A stretch of 64,000 nt of DNA, taken from positions 165,350 through 229,349 of the forward strand of contig JAKCPI010001932.1 in NCBI GenBank assembly GCA_023213315.1. Reading direction: 5' to 3'. Positions within the stretch are counted from its first letter, which is position 1. Each line of letters starts with the position of its first letter. The notes beneath the pieces were generated by a model. It had not been told where the DNA came from. It saw only the letters and a list, made by a program, of their open reading frames with translations, and made no database searches. This DNA is from Euborellia annulipes. Taxonomy: Eukaryota > Arthropoda > Insecta > Dermaptera > Anisolabididae. Both the position numbers and the translations under genes were made by a program. Of the stretch, positions 52,937 through 63,056 are shown one piece after another.

Positions 52937-53444
52937 CAGCGTTTTCCAAACTGTGAAGCGGAGGATTGGGAGGCGCAGACTAGTCTAAGAGAAGGCGCGA
53001 ATATTAACCCCACCGAGCAATTTTCCAAATGATTGCTAGTTTTATTAATAGGAATAAATAAAAAAAAATATTTTTAATAAATTTAAAAATTATTTTTTTT
53101 ATTGTAACGTTTCGGCCACTGGTTTAAGCCATCTTCAGAGCCGCAGGCAAGAATAAATGAAATTTTATTTAATTTTCATTCAAAATATCCGGCTCTTAAG
53201 ATGGCCTAAACCAGTGGCCGAAAAGTCACAATAAAAGAAATAATTTTGGATGCTTATGTCTTGGAATTTTTTTTTTACTTGCTTATATCCTGGGATTTTT
53301 TTTTACCACCTTAATATAAATTTATATTTTTTAACATTAAAAAATGTTTTCTTTTACAAAATGAGAAGGGGGGGGGGGAGGGAGGCGTCATATGATTAAA
53401 TATTTTTAAGGGAGGCGTTGTAACAAAAAGTTTGGAAACCACTG
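52937..53444. mobile_element. hAT element, CAGTGGTTTCCAAAC ends
   Basis: CAGCGTTTTCCAAACTGTG and AGTTTGGAAACCACTG are inverted ends of a type widespread in hAT. The duplication CTTTAAAA/CTTTAAAT (7 of 8) lies at 52929-52936 and 53445-53452. A hammerhead-like palindrome is nested at 53085-53250. Confidence 0.9.
53085..53250. repeat. Compact inverted hammerhead-like pair
   Basis: The minus strand at 53104-53143 reads CTGAAGATGGCTTAAACCAG then TGGCCGAAACGTTAC. The plus strand at 53191-53228 reads CTTAAGATGGCCTAAACCAG then TGGCCGAAAAGTCAC. Helix II GGC..T..CCAGTGGCC is only partly paired. It is the closest-spaced pair in the window. Confidence 0.75.
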
Positions 53445-53716
53445 CTTTAAATTGAACCCAGACAGACACACACACACAAACAGACTATGTCGCGAAAATC
53501 CCGTTTTTGGATTCAGGGGACCTCAAAACGTGTATATCCATCAAAATCACCACATCGAATTACTTTCCTCTCTCTCTATATTAACATATATACTGTAGAT
53601 GTAAGAGAAAGTAAAACATTACACTATACTTAAGCTAATAAAACTATTGATGTATTTTTACTTAATGACTAGTAAAGTCAACTATTAAATAAATTATGTT
53701 ATAGCCTCCGTTACTT

Positions 53717-54163
53717 ATTATATGGATCCTGTTATGCAATGGTGTGTCAAAGACCAAATAATTAAAAATTGAGTTAAGCACGGAATATTGTTTCAAATGC
53801 TTTAATTAATAGTATTTTTTTATGTTTTTTATATAAGGTATTTTTTATTTTTATTTTTTGTAAAGAGGTTTTTTACATAATGTATGTTTTGTAATGTGCG
53901 TATTTTTTAAAGATTGTATTTTTTATAAAATATTGTATACAGAAGACTGGCTGGATGGCGAAGGCCGCAAGCCAAAAAATAAAGAAAAAAAAAAAAAGTA
54001 TTTTTATTAAATATGTCCTAAAAAATTTATATTTAATGTTACTTCACAATTGACAAAAAAAATTATATATAATCCAATGAAAACAAAAAAACTTTAATGT
54101 TAATTCTCTCAAAACTCGATGTTTGGTCTTTGACACACCATTGCATAACAGGGTCCATATAAT
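53717..54163. mobile_element. MITE with ~40-base TIRs (TATATGGATCCTGTTATG)
   Basis: TATATGGATCCTGTTATGCA then ATGGTGTGTCAAAGACCAAA is inverted at 54123-54162. The interior carries an A-rich retroposon-like tail (53938-53999). No coding frame. Confidence 0.8.
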
Positions 54164-54239
54164 ATTTCAATAAATTTACATATGAAACTTAATTTAATTT
54201 TTAATTCAAGTAAAGATGCCCCTAGTGTGTAATATTATT

Positions 54240-54295
54240 CCCAAAGCACCGTTGGGGTGCTGTGAACTTCAAAAGGTTGGGAAACTCTGCTCTCG
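54240..54295 (-). repeat. hAT terminus relic
   Basis: On the minus strand CAGAGTTTCCCAACCTTTTG then AAGTTCACAGCACCCCAACG looks like a hAT end of CAGTGGTTCCCAAAC type. The other end was not found. Confidence 0.45.
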
Positions 54296-55122
54296 AGTGA
54301 ATACAACGTGGCACAAATGACAGAAGAATTGGTGATTGTGACGACTATTAATATCGAATACAATAAATAGTACAGTTACCATCAAACAATATATAAAGAT
54401 ATGATCTTTTTTAAAAGCCCCTTTAGTGGCAACAACACGCCCGACAGCCAAGCGTTTTGGTTGTCTAAACGCAAGGCTCTGCTCTCTCTTGCGGTAAATA
54501 AAAAAAACTAAAAAAAGAAAGCTTACTTATTTCTTTTTAATTTTTTGAATAGCAACATAGACTCCTTGAGAAAAATAGAAACAGCTAATAATTTCATAAA
54601 AAAAAAATGTTTTTTTTTTTTGGGTAGACTGCCTGCCGCTGGCTTAGGTCAAATGACTACGGGCTATAAGGGCAAGAAGAGGGTTTGACAGCCATATCAG
54701 GCCACCCACGAGACGAATACAACAGGAAATTCACTAACGGACAGGCCAACGACCCCACATAAACAATATTGCCCAAATAAAGGCATTGAGTATCAAAGGA
54801 ATATAACAAAGAAACTCTTAAGATCATAGAAGCCGACAGACCGCGAAGCACCGATGTCAAGATGAAGACTGTCAAGCGCCAAGTTGGATTGGAAACCCTT
54901 CGAATAAAAGAGAGAGAAGAGTGATTGTTCATTAAAAAAAAGACGGGGGGAGGAATTAACGATCTCAAAATTGATTGCACAAGAAGCCAAATTATTTTTA
55001 TTTAAGTAAACTTAAAGAAATTCCTCGACACCACCCACACCAATAGATATTCTTCTAATTGCTTTCAAAAGATATTCTATCCAAGTGTTATTGACAATAT
55101 TAATAGTTCTATCAATTAATTT
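54296..55122. other. Unique DNA, moderately GC-rich part at 54640-54990
   Basis: A 107-codon minus-strand frame (54657-54980) includes FIRRVSNPTWRLTVFILTSV and is not low-complexity, but I do not recognise it. Non-repeated single-copy or LTR-like sequence is possible. Confidence 0.3.
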
Positions 55123-55130
55123 TTCTATGG

Positions 55131-55374
55131 CCCTCGGGGCTTGGTTAGCGGCATTCTAACCTCGTATATCCAGGCAGTCCGATGATTTTATTTAAGCCAT
55201 TTGAATACCAAATGTCTTAAATAAGAATGCTTGGACTCTCAATAGATATATTTACAAATAAAGGTTATCTTAAAAGTCTTAAATGGCCTAAGTTGCCGAA
55301 AAGACTGTGTGTATGTGAGTGTGAATAAGAAAAAAGTGTGTGTTTTTTTTTTTTTTATATAAAAAAAAAAATTA
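55131..55374 (+). mobile_element. tRNA-derived SINE family 1, B box deleted
   Basis: GGCTTGGTTAGCGGCATTCT ... CCAGGCAGTCCGATG lacks the GGTTCGGACCC segment. The hairpin, tail and poly(A) are present. The duplication TTCTATGG lies at 55123-55130 and 55375-55382. The deletion may have followed insertion, since the promoter was needed for transcription. Confidence 0.85.
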
Positions 55375-55841
55375 TTCTATGGTTATCAAACCTAAAGTTT
55401 TTGTTAATGCATTTTCATAAAAAGCGAGTAATTCGTAAAGCAAGTAGATGAGTGAAAGATAGTCCCAAGCCACAAAAGAGAGGTTATACATATTCAAATA
55501 TGTCGGGGGGGGGGGGTTGAAACAATATTTTATTTTTTAAAAACAAGAAAAAATCTCTATTTTTAAATAAGCCTATATGTAGTATACTGTATATTAAAAT
55601 TTATATATTTATTTATTTATAGACTATATATATTTTTTATTATTCAAGGCTTGCATCTTTACTCGTCAACACTCGTTGCAGGTGGGTAAATTAAAACCAT
55701 TAATCAATTTTAATTCTTTTATTTATCTCTCCCTTCCAGGTCAAGTGGATTGCAATATTTCACTTTCAAAATTTTCTCATTTCATTCTCAAGACCTAACA
55801 AATTTTTACAATTTATGTTCAACAATGTCATATATTATAAC

Positions 55842-56389
55842 TAGAGACCGGACAAAAAAGCATAAAAAAATGGAAAAAAAGTGCTTAAAAAAGCATAAAA
55901 AACTTGAATAAAAAGTTGTTAAATAAGCATATAAGTTGAAAAAAAGCATCTAATAAGCAATTTTTACTCATACCGATGGCGTATACAAATTTTTTTTTAA
56001 AGAATATACAAAACAAAGTATACAAATTTTTTCACCCTGCAGAAAATTTTTTTTTACAGGGCTATATTTTTTTACACTGCGGGGGTTTTGGAAAATTTGG
56101 GGTGAGGGGGCGCCCCCCTCCCCCTTATATACGTCCCTGGTGTATGAGTGTGTGAATGGGAAAAAAGTTTTTTATTAAAAAAAAAAAAAAAAAAAATTAT
56201 AAATATTCGTAAAATAAGTTCAAAAAGCACGAAAGGGAAAAAAAAGCATGAAAACTCAAAAAAAGCAAAAAAAGCATAAAAAATGCAATCTCAATGCAGT
56301 TAGTTTTTCCTAATTCGTATAGAAATTAAATATCTAATCGCTGCTTATAAAATTGAGCAATAAGCATTTTGCTTAAAATCCGGTCTCTA
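55842..56389. mobile_element. hAT element, TAGAGACCGGA ends, AAGCAT-rich
   Basis: TAGAGACCGGACAAAAAAGC and GCTTAAAATCCGGTCTCTA. The exact 8-bp duplication ATTATAAC lies at 55834-55841 and 56390-56397. Subterminal AAAAAGCATAAAAAA units are repeated at both ends. The middle (55975-56195) holds another GC-flanked insert (CCGATGGCGTATACAAA ... TATATACGTCCCTGG) and a SINE tail. Confidence 0.9.
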
Positions 56390-56432
56390 ATTATAACAAT
56401 CCTTTTACATGTAAATTTATATAATTGTAAAA

Positions 56433-56508
56433 ATAGCCCTCGGGGTTTGGTGTAGAGGTTAGCGTGCTAACCTCGTATACCAAAAGTCGCGGGTTCGGAC
56501 CCCAGGCA
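56433..56508 (+). mobile_element. tRNA-derived SINE family 1, head only
   Basis: An intact head GGTTTGGTGTAGAGGTTAGC to TCGGACCCCAGGCAGT, then abrupt change to A-rich DNA. It is a 3'-truncated copy. Confidence 0.8.
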
Positions 56509-56797
56509 GTAAAAATATGTAAAAATAGAAGCAAATTCCATTCATAAGGAATATTAATTATTCTTATTGGTATATAAATATAAAAATCAGATAATTAAAA
56601 ATATAAAAACATATATAAAGAGAAAATTTTGAAAGTGAAATAGAATTAAAATTGATTAATGGTTTTAATTTACAAATAACCCACCTGCAACGAGGGTTGA
56701 CGAGTAAAGCTGCAAGCCTTGAATAATAGGACTGTCTCGTATACAAAATACAATATTAATATTGTTTTTTATTTAAATATTAATATATATAATATAA

Positions 56798-57585
56798 CTA
56801 GCTGCGGTAGGGTTGCCTTCGGCAACCCTACCCCGCCAGCCCTGGCGGGCGGCGTCTCGGGATATGACTAAGAGTTGTCCAGATAAATGTATTTTAATTA
56901 ATTATGAGGAAGAGTTATTTTTTATTTTAAATATTTGATTAATATATTTTTCAATTATTTACACCCTAAGAAAGCAACATTTTAAATTTTATTAAAATCG
57001 AATGAAAAATAAATTTTAGGGGGGGGCAGGGGGGTCTAAAATACCATTTTTCAAATATTTACACCCTAAGAAAGCAACATTTTAAATTTCATTAAAATCG
57101 AATGAAAAATAAATTTTAGGGGGGCCAGGGGGGGTGATTGCACTTTCTGAGGTCTAAAATACCATTTTTCAATTATTTACACCCTAAGAAAGCAACATTT
57201 TAAATTTCATTAAAATCGAATGAAAAATAAAAAAAATAATAATTTTTTTGGGGGGGGGGGCGCAGAGCGGAAAAATCTTTTCAAATGTCGAATTGTTAGG
57301 GGGAGGAAGAGTTTTTATTTTTCATTTTAAAGATTTGATAAATATATTTTCCGTAAAGCGAGTTAGATCCTGTTTTCCAATGCTTTGCTATGGGGTAATT
57401 GATAACCCCCAAAAAGGGGGGTTCCCTATCCCTAATTCGATATAATGATAGCCTAAAACCACCCCCCGAAAATTCCCTACCCATTAAAAAAAACTCCATG
57501 AAAATCGGTCCAGTAGTTTCGGAGTCTATGCGTTACAAACAGACAGACAGACAGACAGAGATTGTCTTTTATATAATAGTATAGA
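56798..57585 (-). mobile_element. Non-autonomous Helitron, complete
   Basis: On the minus strand it begins TCTATACTATTATATAAAAG and continues with (CTGT)n, GTAACGCATAGACTCCGAAA and CTACTGGACCGATTTTCATG, a conserved Helitron 5' segment. It ends in the hairpin GGTAGGGTTGCC-GAA-GGCAACCCTACC, then GCAG and CTAG, followed by T. The flanks give A|TC...CTAG|T with no duplication. No Rep/helicase coding. Confidence 0.85.
56948..57240. repeat. Tandem repeat inside the Helitron
   Basis: Three units share ATTTACACCCTAAGAAAGCA, AATCGAATGAAAAATAAA and TAAAATACCATTTTTCAA, starting near 56953, 57055 and 57172. Unit length varies with G runs and a TGATTGCACTTTCTGAGG insertion. Confidence 0.85.
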
Positions 57586-57714
57586 TATACAGATTACAAT
57601 AAAACAGTATTTTGCAATTCTGTATGGGACTCGGAATCTAAATCAATTTCAAGTTCGTCCAATTCACAGGACATGTTTGCAACAGAGGCAAGGCAGAACT
57701 AACTCTTCGGTACT

Positions 57715-57762
57715 TCGGTAATCGAAAGTTGTGTGCTGTGCGTCAGTCACACCAGATTTTTA
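57715..57762 (-). repeat. Two-hairpin 5' hairpin, half
   Basis: CGGTAATCGAAAGTTGTGTG and CTGTGCGTCAGTCACACC then AGATTTTT. Arms of both orientations appear mixed, so the strand is uncertain. Confidence 0.5.
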
Positions 57763-58518
57763 ATATTGCAATATACAATAACATAATTCAATAATATTAA
57801 AGAGACCCTTGATTTCTCAAATTGAATTAAATATTTAAAAATATTAATTTAAATTTACAAATGCAATCTATTCATTTAGCTTAATAAAGTCCTAACGAGA
57901 CGGTCAAAGTGTTGTGGTAATAAATTTTAATTAATTAACATACCCAACCAACATGGATGATCAAATTATAAAATAAATACATTCATTTACTATGTAATTT
58001 ATTTGTTTATAATTAATTTTTCCTTTGTAGAGGGGACGGGGAACAAAAGCATTGAAATTCATGGGTCAATCTAATTCGATACAAATTTTTGTTTAAAGTT
58101 AGAGATGCCAGACCCCGTCTGGTAACAGCCACCAAGATCGTTTCAATGTGTCCAGTGTGTGTACAGCGAGGGACAATATTAAGTCCCACCCAAGCGTTTT
58201 CTACTTGTGATTATTTCATTGTTTTTATAAAAGAAAATAAAAATCTTTATTGGAAACTTTCAAGGTTTGAACCATGAAAGTTTCCATTAAAAAATATATA
58301 TTTTTTTAAAAACAATGAAATAATCACAATTGATTAAGGAGCTCAATTATGAAAGGCAGTCAGCATAAATAAAAACTTTTATATTATTTCATCGACGTTC
58401 GGGAGCGCGTCGCTCCCATCTTCAGGGCGAAATAATTGTCGCAAATGAGATGGAGAACATTATAATGTATTTTGCATAGTATTTAACAAAATTTTTTTAT
58501 AATTAGATAATGCTTCAT

Positions 58519-58775
58519 CAAGGGCGGATCCAGAGGTGTTTCTCGGGGGGTAATCTGGTGTGACTCGTCGCACAGCACACTATTTTTTTTAATTTCGGTA
58601 ATTTAAAAGCGCATTCTGTACTTGTTTGCCAGAATATAATTACACATCAAATTTTTAAGTATTAATTTTAAAAATTTTACATTAAAAATAAATTTTTTGC
58701 CAAAAAAAGGGATTTTTTTCGAATCTCGGGGGGGGGGGTAATTACCCCCTTTACCCCCCCTTGTATCCGCCCTTG
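58519..58775. mobile_element. hAT MITE, CAAGGGCGGATCC family (reference)
   Basis: CAAGGGCGGATCCAG and TTGTATCCGCCCTTG are inverted ends. The exact 8-bp duplication TGCTTCAT lies at 58511-58518 and 58776-58783. The interior includes AATCTGGTGTGACTCGTCGC, a fossil two-hairpin 5' hairpin common to all four family members, and long C and G runs. Confidence 0.95.
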
Positions 58776-58783
58776 TGCTTCAT

Positions 58784-58861
58784 GTACCCGAAAAAAGATA
58801 TAAGGGTGTGCCGCCGGGAGTCGAACCACGGATCCACCGATTTGCGCTCAGTGTGCCCTTA
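58784..58861 (-). repeat. tRNA-like SINE head (family 2)
   Basis: On the minus strand GGGCACACTGAGCGCAAATC, then GGATCCGTGGTTCGACTCCC and GGCGGCACACCCTTATATC. GGTTCGACTCC is a perfect B box. The partner copy is at 120-200. Confidence 0.6.
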
Positions 58862-59299
58862 ACAAAATTTTTTATACAATTGTATGATATATTATATAGA
58901 CTGTCCAGGTGAGTAACAGTCTCAAACGCCGACCAAGATACTATGCACAACATACATTTTGTGAATGATATTTGTTGTGTATACATTATAATGTTCTACA
59001 TCTCATTTGAAACAATTATTTCGTCCTGAAGATGGGAGCGACGCGCTTCCGAAACGACGATGAAATAATATGTTTTTATTTATACTGACTGTCTTTCCTC
59101 ATTGAGCTCCTTGGTCAATCATCACTACAGCCATTTCTATTCTTCATTGAAATAATCACAAGTAGAACCGCATGGGTGGTACTTATATTGACTCTCACTG
59201 TACATCACACCCCGGTTGCAAGAAAATTTCATAAGTATGTTTACAAATAAACCCCTAAATGACCTCACCAACCGAGAGAGGGAAAATTATAAAAAAAGG

Positions 59300-59445
59300 A
59301 CCAACTAAGTTGCAAAGCTTTTCCTCCGCTTTTAGTTGAACGGGCGTCAGACCGTGCTACGGGCCGGCCTGTTCTATTCCTTCCCGGTCGCGAAAACCCA
59401 TGAACCGCCGACCCGCTTCGCGGGAATAATCAAGAAAGAAGAAGA
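59300..59445 (+). repeat. RTE-tailed SINE-like repeat, 3' part
   Basis: GGGCGTCAGACCGTGCTACG, GGCCGGCCTGTTCTATTCC, TTCCCGGTCGCGAAAACCCA, CCGCCGACCCGCTTCGCGGG and a GAAAGAAGAAGAA tail. The order is the same as in 62843-63056 read in reverse. The 5' part is missing. Confidence 0.7.
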
Positions 59446-59458
59446 ATCAATTCTTGAC

Positions 59459-59870
59459 TTAAGGCAGCCCCACACGTAACTGCAAACTTGACAAGCATGC
59501 ACGTGCAATCTTTTTGTACAAGCAAACTGTAGAACTGTAGGAGAATTTTGCGCAAGCATTTTAATTGTGCAAGCCGCTTGATGCTCGATTGAATTTTAAT
59601 CATGCACAAGCAACCAAACCAACCTTTTATAGACGTCTGGACATTTGATATTTATTTAATACATAATAATTCATATAATATTTCAATTTAAATATTAATA
59701 TTTATTGTCTCTGTATCTTGTTATCTTCAAATAAATAACCTTAGAGTTTGACATTTTTAGGTTAATTTCCGGCATAAGCTGTTGCTTGCACAAGCATGCC
59801 GAAGGGAATTTGTGGTTGTTGGTACAAAAAGATTGCACATGCATGCTTGTCAAGTTTGCAGTTACGCCTT
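59459..59870. mobile_element. MITE with ~60-base TIRs (GTAACTGCAAACTTGAC)
   Basis: GTAACTGCAAACTTGACAAG, CATGCACGTGCAATC and TTTTTGTACAAGCAA are mirrored at 59805-59868 (TTGGTACAAAAAGATTGCAC ... AAGTTTGCAGTTAC). Two short frames on opposite strands share the peptide text because of this inversion. The superfamily is open. Confidence 0.8.
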
Positions 59871-60612
59871 TACTAATAAAGACGACATGCAAAAAGTTAT
59901 AGAGATGTTATTAGCAAGAAATATATTTATTTTGGTTTCTAATTATTTTTTCCAAGATATTTATTTATTTTTTTATTTAATAAGGACATTTATAAAATAT
60001 GATAAAAGATCTGCAACAAAAAAAAAAAAAAAATAACAATTCCACTTGGGAATAGGGGAGGAATATTTATTTTTCTCTCTCTATCTCAATAGAAAGTGGG
60101 AGAGAGAGAAAGAATTATATATATTTTTTCTTCATTTGTTCATTTTAGATTTATTTTTTTTCTTTTATCTTGTCTACGAGGAGAAAGAATAATTGGGCGA
60201 TTTCAAGAGAGATCTAGAGATAGAAGATTTTTTTCAATCAAAGAAAGAAACCAAATGAATGAAACGCAAATCACAATTGCTGCTCGGGGAAAAGACGATT
60301 TCAAAATAGAAACGATTTATAAATTAATAAATAATATTTCCAGCCTCATTTGTTTTTAAGGGATGGGTGAAGAGATGGCGAGGGGGGGTGGAAAAAAATA
60401 AGTTTATATCGTAAATAAGTTTATTGAATTTCATTTTTCATTTTTTTTTTTTAATGAGAATTTTTTTGAAGGTGGAATTTATGAAAATCTATTCGGTCTC
60501 TTATGGCCAACTTCAAAATGAAGTTTGGCTCCGTTATAGAAGGCATTGGAAATTGGAAATTTTCTAATTGAGAATCAACCATTAAATTAGGCTCTAAAAA
60601 TCATAAAAATTA
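59871..60612. other. AT-rich unique DNA
   Basis: A (GA)-rich patch at 60098-60115 and a poly(A) near 60018-60032. An 87-codon frame (60096-60359) needs a GTG start and is not recognised. Confidence 0.4.
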
Positions 60613-60733
60613 CACTGGTCGACACGGTTTCCTTCACAAGGAATCTGATTAGTGAATCTAGTACATTTATTTATATTGAATTCAGATAAGTAGTAAAAGG
60701 CACAGGCACAGTTTAAGAGATGTAGAAAAAAAA
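60613..60733. mobile_element. Half copy of the ACTGGTCGAC palindromic MITE
   Basis: CACTGGTCGACACGGTTTCC, CACAAGGAATCTGATTAGTG and CACAGGCACAGTTTAAGAGA correspond to one arm of 34112-34617. It stops at the palindrome centre, where T1 sequence begins. Confidence 0.75.
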
Positions 60734-61180
60734 TTGTTATTATATATTATGTATCTTTTATTAAAGCATAAAAATATATAAATATAGGCCAGATATAGGT
60801 TAATACTATATCGGCTGTTAGACTAGCCTGCCATCTATTGCAAGAATGCTGAACTAATTTGACAGTTGGTTTTTAAATAAATCATCTAAGTTTATTTTAG
60901 ATTTCTTAATTAATATGTGATTAATAATAACAATAAATTCATTTTTAAATTTAAAAAAAAATTAAAGATTATTGGGACAGATTGTTTTTTTGTATTTGCT
61001 TGATAACAAAAAAATTAATTACGATAATTTTTTAATAAGTCATTAAAAAAATTATAGCTCGATGTCCCAATAATCTCTTATGAATTTAATTCATTTAAAA
61101 AAAACCCGCATTGAAAAATTCCTTATAATAGTCTAGTTTTTTTAAAAGTACGTTTAGACGTCGCTCCTGAACCCCCTTAA
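60734..61180 (+). mobile_element. TTAA-flanked MITE, family T1, 5' truncated
   Basis: TTGTTATTATATATTATGTA to CGCTCCTGAACCCCCTTAA (61162-61180). It is fused on the left to a half palindromic MITE. Confidence 0.8.
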
Positions 61181-61264
61181 AACGGGTTCGGGCCGGGGCG
61201 CCCCGATGTTTTTTTTTACACCTTTGGGGTACCAGAGGGCTTATATATAAATCCTGGAGGGGGG

Positions 61265-61309
<45 letters not shown>

Positions 61310-61370
61310 AGCCTTTTACCTCGTTTTCATTAAATTAAATAGAGAAAGAAAAAAAAATAATAGAAAATGA
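61181..61370. other. G-rich patch and long poly(A)
   Basis: GGGCCGGGGCGCCCCGATG and a G run precede a poly(A) of about 38 at 61269-61306. The combination may be another retroposon end or a hAT relic, but no second end was found. Confidence 0.35.
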
Positions 61371-61511
61371 ATCTCGATTGATGAAGCGAAACATCGAAAC
61401 GGCCAAATGAACGAACAAGAGAAGTCTGTTAGAGTAAAGGGCATTTTCGATTTCAATCCGTTCCAGTTCAGAGCATTGCAAGATTTAATAACGAGATACC
61501 AAGTCAATTGA
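61371..61511 (+). CDS. Possible coding exon end, unrecognised
   Basis: The stop-to-stop frame gives 46 residues, including QMNEQEKSVRVKGIFDFNPF and then QFRALQDLITRYQVN, ending TGA at 61509. Composition and base content are less AT-biased than around it, and no repeat copy was seen. There is no clear splice acceptor in frame, because a TGA lies immediately upstream. Chance is the main alternative. Confidence 0.18.
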   Translation: MSIDEAKHRNGQMNEQEKSVRVKGIFDFNPFQFRALQDLITRYQVN

Positions 61512-61925
61512 TTGGACCTAATTTAATAAAAAATAATATTTCAAGATTGTCCGCTCGCTTCTGGTTATAAACAACCTCCTCGCTATGTTCAATTTTATTT
61601 TATTTTTTTCCCATTTGATTATAATTTGTTGAATTTTTAGAAGTCTCTGGGCATTAATGGATGTTTTAAAACAGCAGGCCGATTTCTATATTATATTTAA
61701 ACTTTTTCTCTGGGTTGGCCCCACTGATAGCTACTAATTCAAATTAATGAAAAAGAAAATGTTTGTAAATATTTGATCATTAAAACTTACAGAAAGTACA
61801 GGAAGTTTCATCTTCTGAGGCCTCGACGTGAAGATGGATTCCCTAAAACAGAAAAAATTAAAAAATTAATTATCATCTAAGTCCATGAATTATAATAATT
61901 AAATGAGAAATATTAAAAATTCTTA
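61512..61925. other. Unique DNA
   Basis: No repeat end or gene recognised. Confidence 0.4.
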
Positions 61926-61926
61926 A

Positions 61927-62527
61927 AATTCGATGTCAAGATTTTGATGGATCTTCACGGTTTGAGGTCCCCTGAATCCAAAAAAGTGGTTTTCACGACA
62001 TGGTCTGTCTGTCTGTCTGTGTGTCTATCTGTGTTCACTTTTAAGCATGAAGGAATTGAGCTACCAGGTTAAAATTTTATATTTAAGTTAAACACCCTCC
62101 TAGGGCGTGAAAATAAGCATTTGAACAAAATCGACCAAAGAGTACTAGTACTTTACTGATGCACTTTTTCAGTTTTTTTCGATTTTCTCTAAATTCGCTC
62201 GAACGATTTTTTTTTTTTAAATTCAAAAACCAATTATTTTTTAGATTCTCTATAAAATGTATATTCTCATTTTGTGATTGAAATCTTCTGAAGACCACTT
62301 TACTCTTGTACTCCATAGAAAAGATAGGAGAAATGGTTACCATGGTAACAAAATATAAATATTTTCACATATAAATTTTACATCTTGAAAATCGAATGTA
62401 CCCTACTGTCGGAAACTAAATATATGTCGACACAAAAAATCTGGTGTGACAAGCACAGAACACAACCTTCGATTACCGAAGATAAGAGAAAGTTGTGTGC
62501 TGTGCGCCAGTCACACCAGATTTTTTT
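61927..62527 (-). mobile_element. Two-hairpin element, 3' hairpin missing
   Basis: It starts at AAAATTCGATGTCAAGATTT, passes AAGAGTACTAGTACTTTACT and the perfect palindromic site GTTACCATGGTAAC (62336-62349), and ends in the 5' hairpin (CACACCAGATTTTTTT). The CTGT microsatellite is short. Confidence 0.85.
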
Positions 62528-62842
62528 CACTTTGACCCTCATAGGAATATAACTTTCATCTCTCTTTTAAAACCTAAACATAACAGACCAATCAACACCC
62601 GTTCTAAGATAGGTTAGTGAACATATGTGGCATTCTTAATTCCTCAATTTTAATTGCTTTATTTTGATACTCAACTTTCATATTTTATTTTAATCTTCGG
62701 TGGAGTATCTTCTAAGCACTAGTTAGAGAGTTTTTAAAAATTCGAAAAATCGACTTTCAGAAATGATTAATCTTGCGAGAATCGAAAAATATCAAGTCGA
62801 TTCCAAAATTGAAAATCGTCTTTTTGAAGGCCTTTTCCATCC
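62528..62842. other. Unique AT-rich DNA
   Basis: Nothing recognised. Confidence 0.45.
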
Positions 62843-63056
62843 CTAATCTTTTTTCTTTGCCTTATTCCCGCAGTACGGGGTCGGCAGCGGAATAGGTTTT
62901 TTGCGACCGGAAGGAAAAGAACAGGCCAGCCCGTCGCACGGTCTGGCGCCTGTTGAAAATATAGAAGGAAGGGACAGAGAACAGAAGGACTGCCTGTCCC
63001 AGCTCGGGCAGCTCGTGATCACCATCCACGTACCCACAACATGTGGGTCCCTGAGC
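62843..63056 (-). mobile_element. RTE-tailed SINE-like repeat, uninterrupted
   Basis: On the minus strand GTGGGTACGTGGATGGTGAT, GCTGCCCGAGCTGGGACAGG, ACCGTGCGACGGGCTGGCC and CTTCCGGTCGC ... CCGACCCCGTACTGCGGGAA, ending AAGGCAAAGAAAA. It is the unfilled counterpart of 7381-7868. The 64-codon frame here is repeat read-through. Confidence 0.75.

Larger units (their letters stand above)
52492..53615 (+). mobile_element. Two-hairpin element split by a hAT
   Basis: Hairpin 52493-52578, AAAGTACTAGTACTCTTTAA, ...CTCAATTCGTTCATTCTTTAAAA. After the hAT: AATTGAACCCAGACAGACAC ... TTTCGGATT-like CGTTTTTGGATTCAGGGG and the terminal GTAAGAGAAAGTA at 53610. Confidence 0.85.
58330..59150. repeat. Inverted hammerhead-like pair with long arms, holding a hAT and a SINE
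   Basis: The minus strand at 58392-58430 reads CCTGAAGATGGGAGCGACGC then GCTCCCGAACGTCGATG. The plus strand at 59029-59066 reads CCTGAAGATGGGAGCGACGC then GCTTCCGAAACGACGATG. Helix II GGGAGCG/CGCTTCC closes fully with one G-T pair. ATTATTTC before the box pairs with GAAATAAT after the core. Arms extend through TATACTGACTG and GAGCTCCTT. Confidence 0.8.
58164..59201. mobile_element. Tc1/mariner-like MITE enlarged by nested insertions
   Basis: CAGCGAGGGACAATATTAAG and AATGAAATAATCACAAGTAG are mirrored at 59150-59201, ending CTCTCACTG, with TA on each side (58162-58163, 59202-59203). The ends match the 95-bp MITE at 27421-27515. A hammerhead-like palindrome occupies about 58330-59150. Confidence 0.75.

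Noticed and set aside
54657..54980. 107-codon minus frame in a GC-moderate patch
   Set aside because: No recognisable family, start context or repeat copy; kept only as a remark in the unique-region entry.
55975..56145. Separate hAT inside 55842-56389 with CGATGGCGTATAC and GTATATACGTCCCTGG-like ends
   Set aside because: Ends look plausible but no target duplication matched; mentioned only inside the host entry.
2165..62527. CRISPR array suggested by many short regularly named repeats
   Set aside because: Repeats are dispersed, inverted and transposon-like, in a eukaryotic setting, with no regular spacer spacing.
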